Assembly: GCA_015847255.1 (NCBI GenBank)
Contig: JADLZK010007174.1
Span: 1,178,001-1,242,000, forward strand
Source: Hyparrhenia diplandra
Taxonomy: Eukaryota > Streptophyta > Magnoliopsida > Poales > Poaceae
DNA length: 64,000 nt
Reading direction: 5' to 3'
The position numbers and the translations under genes were made by a program. Of this stretch, positions 11,378 to 23,880 are shown piece after piece. Numbering within the stretch: the stretch's first letter is position 1; each line of letters begins with the position of its first letter. The notes under the pieces were generated by a model. The model was not told where the DNA came from and searched no databases. It saw only the letters and a program-made list of their open reading frames with translations.

Positions 11378-13800
11378 CTTTAGTTGGGCCTGTTCACTGT
11401 CTTCTGCTCGCCGGCCGGCGACTGTGAGCAGCACGTTCGTTCCTGAGCTCCGAGGAAGTGCCACGCCCGAGGCATGGTAGGTGTACTCGCCGGCCTCATC
11501 CGGGTTGGTTATCCTCGCGCTGCGTGTCCATGCAAAGCTGGTACATTTTACATGTCCTCACTAGCCGCCGCCGCCGCCGCACACGCATCGCGGCAAGGCT
11601 GCCTCATGGTCATGTTCCTGCGCGCGCCGGGGCAGCGGCCGGCAGCAACGACGACGGTGAAGCTCATGAGGGAGAGCAGCCACACCATACGGCTCATCAA
11701 TTATTTAGATTCAGATGTTGAAATAATCACAGCAGCCATATTCAGATGTTGGGTTCTACTGCAAGCACCCGTGAAGATATATATTTGCTTTTTAGGAAAT
11801 TTATTTATGGCACAGTTACTTCATTGCCACTAAAATGATGGTCCCTTGACAGACTGAACCATCACTGAAAGAAGCTGGTTTTTGCTAGAGGAAGAGGAGA
11901 CAGTTTCTTTGCAGTATTTTAGAATCCTACTAGTGAAATGAATATGGGTGACACTCAATTGGTTTCAGAGGAGGTTCAGTCAATCTGAAACCACACATAT
12001 GACATTGCCAACAGTGAATTTGGAAATGTTCAGAGGTTCAATCCAATCTGAAATCCCTTTCCCAAGACACCCAAATGGATGCAAAGAACTCACTCTTTGG
12101 TTAACTGGAAATGCTCATTTTGGTCACTCATGAAGGATATATACATAATAATGCCTGAAAACGTCTCCAAAGTTGCATTTATTTGGGACAGTTGAAGATG
12201 AGACATTGGAGGAAACCAAATCTTGTGCTGTGCATGCAGCTGGAGATTTGGTTCCCACCAACACTCAACTTCAGCTTCCAAATTCTTCAGAGAAGTCTCG
12301 TCTTGCAGCACGACACCAGTGCACCTACACATGATCGGATCAACTGAACATGAGATATTGGAGGAAACCAAATCTTGTCCTTGCTTCCGCAGCCAGATTT
12401 GGTTCCATCCAATTCTCAAATTCAGTTGCCCAAGTTTCAGCTCAGAGTTCTCATCCTAGTAGCCTAGCTACTTGATTTTTGCAATGGGTACTGATAGAGG
12501 CGCTGAAGATAAGATGTTGGAGAAAACTGAACTCCTGAAACTCTTACCATCAGAGCTAGCTAACGAAATGTTTGGGCAGAGTTCAGTTTCCTACAACTCT
12601 TACCATCAGAGCTAGCTAGTGAAATGTTTGGGTTTTAGCTTATGGTGTTGCTGCCCTTTTATACACACAGCTCAACTGGAACATCATGTGCTTCTCTGCC
12701 CTGATATTCTCTATCATGATTCATGAGTAGTGCATGTCTGGAAAAAATTTTCCGAAGAACAGTAATGCTTTCTAACAAACTCTGACCAGAAATATCCTTG
12801 TCATGCCCTTTGTATTTCATTCCAGGCATTCTGCTTCCTGCAACTCAAGCCTTTGATAAAAGTTTTCATCTCCACGGCATGATCCATTCAATTGTGTCAC
12901 TTCTGAAGGTAAACATAACCAAATCCTAAACTGCTACTATCGGATCTTTAATCTCACTTCGTGAGATGTTAATAGTGGTAGTCCACTCCATACACACAAC
13001 CATCTCTACAGAACTTGTAGTAGCCTTAGGATCAATAGCCAACCAATGACCGGATTGTCTAAAACCTTTTCAGTTATTTCACATTACAATAGCTGAAGAA
13101 AAGAAAAAAATTGTACAGAAAGGCAAAGGCAGGAACAGCAGGACAGTCAATAAAGTATTACCAGGACAAGTGTCTATCTTTATGATAGCTTTCTGAATGT
13201 ACCTCCAGATTGGTTTCATGCAGGTTTTTCAACTCTCTCTCTCTCTCATACAAGTTGTTAACAAGTATTAAGACAGAGATCAGTATCACAGTTTGTAACC
13301 TTTAGTGGACCACATTTGACGTCCCCTTTGAGGTAGGTTATACTAAACTACATGCTCAAGATTCCTAGATCAACGCAAAGGGAAAAAATTTATATATTTC
13401 TATCTTCGATGTAGGAGCAGGAGTAGGGGATCTGCTTATTCAATGCCTTAAAAACGGGTAGAATATTTATACATATATTAAATTCATAAAAATAATAAAA
13501 GAGTGCAATTCTTGGGGTGGATCTAGAATAAAAATGCATTGATGCTTTATTTCTGCTGTTTCCCCAAATACCTCTTGGGTGTCAAAATTCTATGTGATGT
13601 GAATTAATATTGATACTACACTATTTTGACTAACTCAAATTCAACGGAATTACAGCCATTCTCATAGCTTTTATCATGTAGAGGAAAGGAACCTAGGTGT
13701 CACGTGCATATGAAAAATGCCAAAACATCTCAATCAAAAAAAAAAAAAAAAAAGTAGGACCATAATATGGTCCGAATGAAGAATTCTTGTGACCACAAAT
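11378..13800. repeat. Segmental duplication copy D2
   Basis: This is the second copy of D1, in direct orientation, with the shared landmarks listed there. It is interrupted by an A-tract (about 13737-13753) just before the palindrome and lacks the D1 segment around 7000-7250. It sits upstream of the F-box gene, while D1 sits downstream, so the gene lies between direct repeats of about 2.4 kb. Confidence 0.75.
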
Positions 13801-13802
13801 CT

Positions 13803-13949
13803 AGGCCCTATTTGGTTGAGGGACTTTTTAGTCCTGGGACTAAAAAAAAGTCTCTTATAAACCAAACAAGTAAGGACTTTTAGAGATTTTTTCTCTATAA
13901 GACTCTCTTGGAGGGATTTTTTTTTTTATTAAACTTTCCTCGTCGAGAT
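13803..13949 (+). mobile_element. Tourist-like MITE fragment
   Basis: The sequence opens with AGGCCCTATTTGGTTGAGGG and continues with GGACTTTTTAGTCCTGGGAC, a start common to a grass Tourist-like MITE family (from memory). The element is interrupted at 13949 by the hAT-type insertion. The expected inverted right end was not found beyond 14794, so it appears incomplete. Confidence 0.4.
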
Positions 13950-14785
13950 CACTGGCGGACGCAGTGCATGGACATGGGTGTACAGATGTACACCCAATAA
14001 TTTTGAGAAAAAATGTGCAGCTACTATGCGTATACATGTATAATATCTAGATTTTGTTTGTTTGATCCAAATAAGAGTAAAAAGCCATATTTCTTGTTCA
14101 TCTTGTACACCATCTAGCTCTGCCGGCCTAGTAGCCTAAGGAGTTACTTCTCTGTTCAAAAAAACATGCACTTCTAGCACAGTGTCATGGTTTTGTTTTT
14201 CAAGTTTGATTGATTATAGATAAAAAAATTATCAGTGTTTATGTTATCAAATAAATATCATTAGATTCATTATGAAATGTATGTTTTTATATATTAATTT
14301 GAAGTCAAAATTATGAATAGTATTGAGTAAAATTTGGTCAAACATATGTTACTTTTTTTGGCACGGAACCCATAGTTGCACGTTTTCTAGAACGAGAGGG
14401 GTAAATCACGGAGACGGAGGTCGTGGACGCGGCTTCCAAAGCGTTACCCGGTTCGTTCGACTCGAACAAAATCCCCCATCCTACACCGCTTCACCTTGTC
14501 GTCTAGCGCCTAGGGGAAAGAGAGATGTGTCGCCGCCTATGGTACCACCAAGCATGCACCGGCGGACACCGCCCGATTGCCGGTCGTCGTTGCGCTTTAT
14601 CTGAGCTCTGAGGGCGAGATCGCCTAGAAGAACCCAAGGCCGGTGTGGATGTGCCTGGACCTGAAGTGGAAGCTGCGGACCGGCTTGGGGCAAATATTGC
14701 ATTCGCCAGCGCCAGAGCAAGTGGCTGGCTATATAGCGTGACTATAGTCTGTACACCCAATTTTCAATTCCTGCGTCCGCCACTG
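13950..14785. mobile_element. hAT-type non-autonomous element with 8-bp TSD
   Basis: The left end is CACTGGCGGACGCAG. The right end, read on the opposite strand, is CAGTGGCGGACGCAG, so 14 of 15 bases match. The 8-bp GTCGAGAT flanks both ends exactly (13942-13949 and 14786-14793), the length expected for hAT elements. The interior has a GTACACCC motif near each end and a GC-richer centre (14390-14700) whose ORFs match no family. No transposase is present. Confidence 0.8.
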
Positions 14786-14793
14786 GTCGAGAT

Positions 14794-15611
14794 GCATACA
14801 TATCGAAAATATATAATGAAAGAGAATTAACAACCAATTGATACCGAAGTAGGACACTGCTACAATCTAAACACATTCTCAAACTAAATGGTAAATTTGG
14901 TGTCCAGTAATTTTGTGTAGATCTAAATAAAGTTCAAAACACGCTGCGAAACCAGGGACTTAGTTTTGCGGTGTTCTTTCCAAGGACGCTAATAAACCTC
15001 TCTATCATGCTTTTGCTAAATCTGGTGTTCATGGCCTTCTCTTTCCATGCTCTGCCAAATCTGTTACTTTTTATTATTTTTCAATTCCTGTCTCTACTCT
15101 GGAATTGCATGGGAATAAAAATAAAACCTTGTTGTTATATTTGATAAATACTATTTTAGTTATTAGTTAGTTATTATTTTATTATTATATTCAGGAGTAG
15201 ATAAATTCCTCCAATGGACAGGCAGAATTTACAGAATAAATAAACACACTTCCCCATGTGCACACCAATTATTGCTGTTTCCATCAAAATCACACGACAC
15301 CACCACCTATCCCCACCTCTTTCCACTGACATGATGGACCCACGCATCTCGACCCCACTGTCATACAGAGCGTCCCAATAAAATAATCAACCCAGCGAAC
15401 CCGCCGCTCTCCATTGGCCCGAACGTGTCCGTGCCGTTAGACCCGACCCCACCTGTCACTGGCCCACACTGTACCACGGGACCCACACGTCCTTCCAGGC
15501 CACGCGCCGCACGACTGCGCTTCGCGGCTGCCTCTCACTCACTATCACTGACGCGTGGGTCCAGGTCCTGGCCGGACGGGCTGGCCCACCGGTCAGTGGC
15601 GTGGCCACTGG
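14794..15611. other. Intergenic region upstream of the GT92 gene
   Basis: The first 450 bp are AT-rich with no gene. From about 15290 GC content rises towards the promoter of the downstream glycosyltransferase gene. ORFs on the minus strand from 15456 to 16150 are antisense to that gene's 5' region and are not supported. Confidence 0.4.
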
Positions 15612-15617
15612 TATAAA
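15612..15617 (+). promoter_or_regulatory. TATA box of the GT92 gene
   Basis: TATAAA lies in a GC-rich context about 290 bp upstream of the ATG at 15906, directly after the CpG-rich promoter region. A transcription start about 30 bp downstream would give a 5' UTR of roughly 260 nt with CAG repeats at 15646-15660. Confidence 0.55.
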
Positions 15618-15905
15618 CGCGCCGGCCGCGGTTGCCCAGCAGACACTGCAGCAGCAGCAGCCTCGCCAACGCAACCACCACCGCTTCGGATTCGCCGGCC
15701 GCCGCTTCGCCTCGCCTCTTGCTCGTCTGTCCACGGCAACCAATCGTCCGTCGAGAGATTGGCGGGGCGCCGATGCTCCACGACGACTCCCAGTAGCGCG
15801 GCGTTGCGGATGGTGTGGCCTGTGAGGCTCGCTGCCGCCGCAGCTTGGGGATCTGGTGGGCTGTTGCCGGACCGGTTCCGGTGGTTGTGACTTTTGGCGC
15901 CGGCG

Positions 15906-18252
15906 ATGGCGATGACGGCGAAGGAGAGGAAGCTGAGCAGGTTCGGGAGTGTTAAGGTTACTGTAGCGTCAGGAAGTGGCGGCGCCGGCGGTGGCCTGGG
16001 TTCCCCCCCTGCCGCCAGGGGCCACCGGTCGCCGTCGGCGGCGGCGGCGGCGCCGCAGAGGCGTGTGTTCGCGGCGCTCTTCGCGTTCCTGTGCGCCGGC
16101 GTAGTCGTCCTCGGCGGTGTCCACGTCATTGGAGGTGAGCTTTCCTTCACATTCGTACTGTCTGTCTGCCGTCTCCTGCCGTGAATTATTGAATCTTATT
16201 AGGTGCGGTTTAGGTGGGTCGCCGGAATTCTGTTGCCACGGGAACCTTGTGGGTTGGAGCGTGGTGGGATTAACAATGATTTGAGGGAGAAAAAGTTCTC
16301 AGTTTTAGATTAGATACAGTTTTGGTATGTGTTTGGTGTTCGTTGTTGGGAAGGTGAGGAAAAAGTCAGTTCCTTTTTTTGTGGGGGCGTTGCGGTAGAT
16401 CTGACGATGTGGTCTTTACTACTCCCCGGGAAAACTGCGATTTTCCTCCTTGGATTCTGTCCGTTTGTTAATGAGTTCATCGGAAACGCACCAGGGACGT
16501 TAGAAGTAAATACAATTTTTCTGGTGATGGCTTTTGACTGATTGTTACTAGTAGTAGAACAGGCAGAGCACACGCCATCACATGAAGAATGTGTGTGTTG
16601 GTGTTTCTGAATCCAAGCATACTGAATCCGCTTCGTTTATTTCTTCTCTATACACGAAGGTGCTGATGTTATTGTCTCTGATGCAGCATCGTTCCGACCG
16701 GTGCTCAGGACTGCGTGGCCGTCGGCGACCCTGAATGCCATTTCCTCTGATGCCAGAGCGCAACAAGCTGGCAGCAGTGCTGACACCGTGTTGCCGTCTG
16801 TCCGAATCCAGCACGCTGTTGCCTTCCCGGACCGTGTTCTCCTGGTCCTCAAGGAAGGGTCGTCGCTGCCTTCCACTGAACGGTTTGAGTGCTTGTACTC
16901 CCCAGCCAACTCCTCGGAGCTGCGCCGACCGCCCCTCTTGGCCGCCTCCTTGCCTGATGGACCCAGCCTTGTCCATTGCCCTGCTGAGCCATCTGGTGTT
17001 GATGTCTCTCTGTCACTGTCCCTGTCACCTCCGGTGGCGCCGCTACAATGGGACAGGCTTGTGTACACTGCACTTGTTGACAGCAGGGACAACTCCACCA
17101 TTGTGTTCGCCAAGGGGATGAACCTCCGGCCAGGCCGTTTGGGTGTGGCGTCGAGGTATCAGTGTGTCTTTGGCCGTGACCTGTCAAAGCCAAAGCATGT
17201 GCTCACATCCCCTGTGATCTCTGCTGCACAAGAGGTTTTCCGGTGTGTGACACCAGTTCGCATTCGCCGGTATCTCAGGATGACAACTGATCCAAATGGC
17301 AGTGGCAATGGAGATAGTGATGACAAGCCTATGTTGGTCTCCATCAGGACGAAAGGACAGAGGGACTCTACTCTGCCCTCGATTGCTGAACCTGAGCCAC
17401 TTCCTCGGTATAACAGGCATCGGCGGCAAAAGGCACACTCAATGTGTGTATGCACCATGCTTCGCAACCAGGCAAGGTTCCTCCGGGAATGGATCATCTA
17501 CCACTCGCATATCGGTGTGGAGCGGTGGTTCATCTACGACAACAACAGTGATGATGACGTTGAGCAGGTACTCGGTACCATGGATCCATCAAGGTACAAT
17601 GTGACACGCCATCTGTGGCCATGGATGAAGTCTCAGGAGGCTGGTTTTGCACATTGTGCTCTCAGAGCCCGAGAGAGCTGTGAGTGGGTGGGGTTCATTG
17701 ACATCGACGAGTTCTTGCACTTTCCTGGCAATCAGACTCTACCAGATATTCTCCAGAACTACTCAAACAAGCCACGGATCGGTGAGCTCAGGACTGCATG
17801 CCACAGCTTTGGTCCCTCAGGTCGGACTAAAATTCCCAAGAAAGGCGTTACAACAGGTTACACTTGCCGGCTTGCTGCACCAGAGCGCCACAAGTCAATT
17901 GTCAGGCCAGATGCATTAAACCCATCACTTATCAATGTGGTGCACCACTTCCATCTGAAAGAAGGGGTGAGGTATGTGAACATTGGTCAGGGGTGTGATG
18001 CTCATCAACCACTACAAGTATCAAGTTTGGGAGGTGTTCAGGATAAGTTTTCTGGGCGTGTCGCGACCTATGTTGCCGATTGGCAGGACGAGGGAGAATG
18101 TTGGATCCAGAGACAGGGCACCAGGATTGGGGACTAAGCCTGTGGAACCAGAGGATTGGCCGCGTAGGTTCTGTGAAGTATTTGATACTGGTCTTAAAGA
18201 TTTTGTGCATAAAGCGTTCACAGATCCAACTACTGGAAGTCTTCCATGGTAG
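15906..18252 (+). CDS. Glycosyltransferase family 92 (DUF23) protein, three 1-bp indels
   Basis: The family holds plant Golgi enzymes; galactan beta-1,4-galactosyltransferases belong to it. Exon 1 is 15906-16134 (donor GAG/GTGAGC) and exon 2 is 16687-18252 (acceptor ATGCAG). The first ATG in frame is 15906; upstream codons in that frame are not ATG. A basic, Ser/Gly/Ala-rich N-terminus precedes one membrane segment (residues about 54-76), giving type II topology. The catalytic region begins near SMCVCTMLRNQARFLREW, continues with YDNNSDDD, and has the metal-binding-type IDIDEFL at 17698-17718, then VVHHFHLKEG. Near the end the frame changes at about 17986 (extra G in a GGGG run), 18042 (A missing) and 18092 (extra G). 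Restored, the exons total 1794 nt, or 597 aa, ending FTDPTTGSLPW. As written, translation stops at 18137. Confidence 0.88.
16135..16686 (+). other. Intron of the GT92 gene
   Basis: A 552-bp GT-AG intron joins exon phase 1 (final G) to CA, restoring an Ala codon followed by SFRPVLR. It is T-rich, as plant introns are. Confidence 0.8.
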
Positions 18253-21076
18253 ATGATGAGTAAACACTGTATTTGATCTATGGTAGTCTTGGTAGATGAC
18301 GATGGGTATACACAGACAGGGAATGAAACACAAAAGGAGTTAGGTAGAAAAGAGTGATTTGCTCTTTAGTAAATTTAGTCTTCAGGTTTTCTTTTCCTGT
18401 TCTTATTTCTCACTGAACCATCCTTTTTTTTTTAACATATCTAAGGAAAAGATTCTTTTGTACAATGTAGATAAAGATAGGTTCACTGTAAGTTTTTCTT
18501 GATGAAAGAGGGAATGAATAGGATGACTGCTTGACTTTGTTTCTTCTGATGATATTTTACATTGCCGTATGCTCTCATACCTCTAGGTATGGTCACCAAC
18601 TCTGCTACTGTGAACATATTTTTTTTTTCTGGACAAAACTACACTCAATTCTGTAAGAACAAGATTGTAGTTTGTGATGAAGAAAAAGGATGGTGCACCT
18701 TCCTTCGCACCTTTGCTGTAGCAGTGGTCCTGAAAGAATATTTGCCTCAGTGAAAAACCACACAGAACATTGTGCTTTTTGCTGTTTTTTTTTTTTTCCC
18801 ACTTTACATTTACATAATGGCAACTTTATGTTCAGCATCTTTATCTGTAACTTGTAGCACTGGGAAAGCATCCTCTGGCATCAAATCAGCATGTTTACAA
18901 GGAAAAGGAAAGAACCAGACCAACCTCCAGATCACTCTCATAACCATTGTTTTCTTGCCCCATCTTTGGTTACTGAGCTTTCAACCGTTAGCCCACAAAA
19001 TCTGACAGAGAGAGATTAGATAAGCACAGGCTATGAGGCTAGGTAAGGGCTTCCCCAACGCAGGCAGCGGTTGCTGTTAGCCTCATCTAAAAGCGGGAGT
19101 GCACGTAGATAAAAAAATGTTTAGGCAACTATTCCTTCAATGCAGGCATACAGTGATACCCTGTTTTCTAGTACTTTTTTACTTCTTGTCACAGCTTTTT
19201 ACTTTTACCAAGTACTGCTACGTGGTGACTATTGATTCGCTCCTAGGCTTGCTGGATTGTGGTCCCTAGGAAAGAAAACGTCAGGGCGGAGCACATGTTT
19301 TCTGCAACGCACTCCTGAGGTGCTGCTTCGGCCTTTTGGCAGGCGAGGCCATCGTATCCTCTGCAGGCACACCTGACCGTCTGCGGGGCTAACAGATGAT
19401 ATGACATGGCGGCGCGACATCGACGTGGAACCTGGAGCAGTACGCCATGTTGGAGCATTGGGGAAGGCCTAAAACCTTAGGAGTAGGTTTCTTTCCTGTT
19501 CTATTTTGGTGCATCATTGATCTTTACTTTAAAGTCTGATGACAGGGTGGCATTGCCTGGACAGGATCAAGGTCCCAGCTCCTTTTTTGTACTACTATTC
19601 CTAGGTTTATCAGGACAGGCTTCTCATACTGAAGTCAAAAGCAAGGGGAAGCAGACAGGCACAGCCTTTGCAGTATCCTATTCTGAGTCCCAGTTCCTTT
19701 TTTGTACTACTACTAGTTCCTCATGTTAGTTTATCTTTTTTTTTAGCAGATTGATGTTAGTTTATCTGTAGTAATCAAGGGAAACTATGGGCCACAATAC
19801 AAAAGCTGGCACAAGTGTGTGTGTATGCAGTGCACCGGGTTGGTGGTGGTGGTGCCTTCTGGTGCTGTTGCCATCTGAAGATAGCTCCGAAACAGGTGAG
19901 CCTGGCTTGTAGAGTAAACTACAAATCTGAGCTGCAATTTGGTACCACGTCAGAACAGACGAACAGTTTTATATAGGGCTAGAAATAAAATAGCATGCAC
20001 ATGCATGGATGAAAAATAATGGTGAATGATACAATAAAATGCATGTATGTATGTAGAGGTAGACATATGAGCTGCCATGATACCTGGGTACCTTTGCCTA
20101 GTTGGAAGCTTGGAAGGTTCTTCCGTTGGACAGCGTTGGACAGGAGGCCTGAATTTCTGGCAGGTTGGTAAGCTGGCACACCTTTCGTTCTCCCTCATGC
20201 TCTGGCACATCATGCCATAACAACTTCTGAAAATGCTCCTCCACTATGCAAACCTTAATCTTTGAAATGTGCTTTGATTAGCTCAGCTACTGTGAAGAAT
20301 TTTATGTAGCATTATGTTGTGCCACCCTTAATCTCTGAAAATGCTCCTCCACTGTGCACCCTTAATCTTGCAACTGCATATATATGTCTGAATGTTGGAG
20401 GGGTCATCACGAGACATTGTACAACCAGACAGGCCTGTGTTCATGATACCGGGCAGACATGAAGCAGAACTGCTGCTGATCCGTGTGTCCTTTCACTGGC
20501 TGAACGTACGAGTATTGCAGCTTGGATCTGCAGGCTGCAGCGTGGATTCTTCAGTCTGACAAAACTAGTCCACCGAATCCTTGTGAAAACTCATGCAATT
20601 CTCACCGTCCCGCAGAGACTCAAATGATTTCAACTTCGACTAAAGTTCTAAAAATATTACTAACATTTACTATACAATATAAATATATTTCACAATAAAT
20701 CTTGGTTGAGACAAATATTAGTATTAATTAGTATAAATTTGGTTAAACTTTAGCAAATTTGATTCTTTTTGGGACGGAAGGGATCGACGATTGCTGTCAG
20801 TGCGGAATCGCTGACAACCTCGTCGCGGCCTGAACAGTCTAAAAACGATTTCTTTTTGTGTTGTACGTACAGAAAAGGGAAAAAAAAAAACGAAGTTCAG
20901 TATACCTGACATCCAAACTACTCCTAGACTGCAAATTGCATTCCGGTGTCGGTGTGGGTTAGTTGGGTCACACCATAGCAGTAGCAGTAGCACACCACCG
21001 AGGACCAGCTGATGGAGTCACCGATAAGTCGTGGCGAGGCCCGAGGCACACGTACGTTGGATCCAAGAGATCGAGT
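18253..21076. other. Intergenic region with short direct repeats
   Basis: No gene is supported. Two direct repeats stand out: TTCCTTTTTTGTACTACTA-like sequence at about 19580 and 19690, and a TGAAAATGCTCCTCCACT block at 20228 and 20337, each followed by TTAATCTT. The first few hundred bases should hold the 3' UTR of the GT92 gene. Confidence 0.45.
20228..20374 (+). repeat. Direct repeat pair
   Basis: TGAAAATGCTCCTCCACT followed by (T/C)TTAATCTT occurs twice about 110 bp apart, with an extra CACCCTTAATCTCTG between them. Confidence 0.5.
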
Positions 21077-22071
21077 AATGACCTGCTGCTGTCCAGATGG
21101 CATCCGATCCGAGAAGTGCTGGATGCCGGCCGGCGACTTGCTGGTGCCTGACGCCCTGATCGACTAGCGTGCGTTAGATAAAATTTACCCCCCTCTCTGT
21201 TTCAGATTATAAGTTATTTGACTTTTCTAAATGACTACTTTATCTATGTGTCAATCTACAATTTAGAACATTTAGATTAACTCCAAGAGAAGGCTAAAAA
21301 TAGCCCCAAAACTGGATAACATTTATAGATACGAAGCTAAATAAAAGTGAAGAAAACTCGGTGGGCCGGTTGGTCCAGAGATAACCAGATGGATGTTGCG
21401 TTGCTTCGAGAGTGAGACGACGATGATCGATGAGGAAAGCAACCCCAATCATACGCCGAATAATAACAACGGAACCCCATCTAACGTGGCAAATGTGATG
21501 CGGACAGCCCGACGCCGACAGGGAGGGTGACACGATCGACACGAGCTCTCCTCTCCTCCGCTCTTCTCCAAAGTTCTTCGTCTGAAATCTCCTCATCGGT
21601 TTCTCCACGTACGTCGTCATGTTCAATAATTCCTCACTGTAACGTACGTATTCAAAACTGAATTTGCAACATGATTGGATCATCAATCAAACCAGCATAG
21701 CAATTTTGCAGCCGCAAAAGAACAATTTTCTGAATCGGTACTAGATTAACAAATCAACTGTCCACTGCATCACAATTCATCTATTCCATACCAGGAAAAT
21801 TAGCATAAGAATTCTTGGAACACACCCCAGCCACTCTAGTCTCTATCAAGTATAGTATGCAGTTGCAGCACAGTCAGGAGGGTGCTCTCGAGGCATACCA
21901 ACATTCAGAACCAAGCTTAACATCAGTTTACGTGCCTTGGTCGTCAATCGGCTACAAACGATTTGATTTGGCAACACCTACTCAGTTTCCTCCAATCGAC
22001 TGGACGAACTCAAGATTCAGGCGTCGAAACTCTTGGTCAGACAAGACCATGCTTCAATTCCTCAGCCATCT

Positions 22072-23214
22072 CTACCTGTAAGAAGGCAACTCTCATGCAC
22101 GGAGCTCCCAGTTGTCATTCTCCTCATCATCAGAGGCCTCCTCCTTGAGCCCCTGGTCATCGTTGAAAGGATATGGGTCCTTGAAGCGCCTGCGGTGGAA
22201 CGATCGGGCTCAGGAGTCTCAGTGAGGAGTTTTTCTGTATTGTTGTTACAGCTCAATTCAACTCCCGAGGTTGCTGATCGTTGCCGCAATGGGTATTTGA
22301 TTAGGCATTTCCTTGCACTTGATCATGCCAGGGATGCACACTCATGTATTCATGATCAAGAATAACACCCCGCTTTGCAAGAAAGTGATCAAAGTATTAT
22401 ACAGATGACCACAATCTTATGAATTTATGATGATGATGGTCTGTCAATCAAACAGACTAAATACCAGAGACAAAAATAGAATCATTTCACATGATCAGCA
22501 ATTTCCATTCAGAAATGATCTTTAGTGACATAATCTAGCTGCTGTCTCACATTCAGGATCATGACTGGCTGGCATCCTAATGCCCGATGAATTTGGCAAT
22601 CAAACTATTGCCGTCAGATATATGATCACATAGCATCTTAATGTACAACAGCTTACACACACACATATAGGTCAAATCAGTCGCTAACACTTACAGTTTG
22701 GCCTAAAATTAAGCAAAACGACCATAAATCAGCAATCACTATCCAAGCAACTATACGCACATAGCGCAAAAACATATCGATCAAGTTTACTAATCAGGAG
22801 AGGCGATCGATAGTGCAGTGGAGGAACGCACCTCCGGCGGTACCGCGGCGACGCCGACCGCGCCTTGCGCTTGCTCTTGTCCCCGGCGTCCTCGTGCCTG
22901 CGCCGCCGCCTGACCTCCTCCCGTGACGCCCGCGTGGGACACCTGCCAATTGAACCGCCGCAGGAGCTCCTCACCGGCCATTTCCTCGTCTCCCGCTTTC
23001 ACCTTCGCGTTGTGGTACTTCGGGTTGGCCGACGGCGCCAGCGGCAAGCCCCACAACGACAGCTACGAGGGCGCGGATAAGGCAAGAGAGAGGGACGTAG
23101 CTGGAAGCGGTCGCCGCGGGAAGGAAACGAAGGTGGGGATGGATGTGCGTCGGAGGAGGGATACGCACGCGACGTGAAGACGGCTGCTGCCGCGGAGGTG
23201 GTGGCGGCGGCCAT
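22072..23214 (-). pseudogene. Plastid ribosomal protein bS21-like gene, broken (R1 copy)
   Basis: bS21 is a small-subunit ribosomal protein; this gene would be a nuclear copy targeted to plastids. Exon 1 runs from the ATG at 23214 to 22832 (donor GAG/GTGCGT) and exon 2 from 22189 (acceptor CGCAG). The first ~45 codons form a Ser/Ala/Pro-rich transit peptide. The S21 core follows: EELLRRFNWQVSHAGV in a second frame, then EEVRRRRRHEDAGDKSKRKAR back in the first frame. Exon 2 encodes FKDPYPFNDDQGLK and an acidic EENDNWEL tail. Two compensating frameshifts, one between 23100 and 23050 and one near 22942, plus a TGA at 22093-22095 where R2 has a Gly codon, break it. The ancestral stop would be 22072-22074, giving about 166 aa. 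Some lesions could be sequence errors. Confidence 0.75.
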
Positions 23215-23344
23215 GGTGGTGGTGATGGTGCCCCGCCGGCGAATAGGAAGAGGGATGGGATGTTTTTTAGAAACCTGGTTAGTGGACCGGATGGGCTTGA
23301 GGTTCCTCTGCTCCCCATGCTGGCCCTTTAGCAGCCAGCCCACA

Positions 23345-23880
23345 TCCGCAGGGCCGTAGTTAGTTAGAATTTTAGCCCTGGTTTAGAACGCAAGTTTTTT
23401 TAAAAAAATCCTACAATTTTCACGCAAAATTAAACTGATTTCTATGAAATTTATTTGATTCTTATATTCTAAACAGACCTTAAGGATATCACTTTGTTTA
23501 CCAAATTAAAATGTACTATCTAAATGGGTTCTTTTCTTGACAAACGAAACTGTCAAGAAATAACCCTTGTTGGCTAGCCACCAAATGAATTTTCGTTGCA
23601 CTTACATATTGTCATTATTGTGTTATTCTCAATGGTGGCCGTTAAGGATCATTTCCTTGGCGGCCTAGAGCCGCTAAATAAATTCTGAACCCTAGTAGTG
23701 TGTGATATACTACTTTTTGATATATAGGGTGGGACTATTGTGATATTATATCAATGGCGGCATATTCCTAAAGTCCACCTTTCCTTGGAAAAGGTTGTGT
23801 CGGTGTTAATTATGGTTTTGATCTCTATATAGAAGCTCTAACGCTATAGAATGACTAAGGGCTCATTTGGCAGGGCCTTA
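23345..23880. other. Intergenic, partly MITE-like; start of R1 spacer
   Basis: About 23375-23485 resembles a short grass MITE (TTAGCCCTGGTTTAGAACGC, with an AAACAGACCTTAAGG end), though no clear target duplication was found. From 23720 to 23860 the sequence matches R2 at 34515-34595 and then 36241-36340, and R3 at 58040-58115. Confidence 0.4.

Noticed and set aside
15456..16150. 185-codon minus-strand ORF opposite the GT92 5' region
   Set aside because: It is antisense to a well-supported promoter and first exon and has low-complexity composition.
16578..17497. Several minus-strand ORFs opposite the GT92 second exon
   Set aside because: Shadows of the GT92 coding frame, with no independent similarity.
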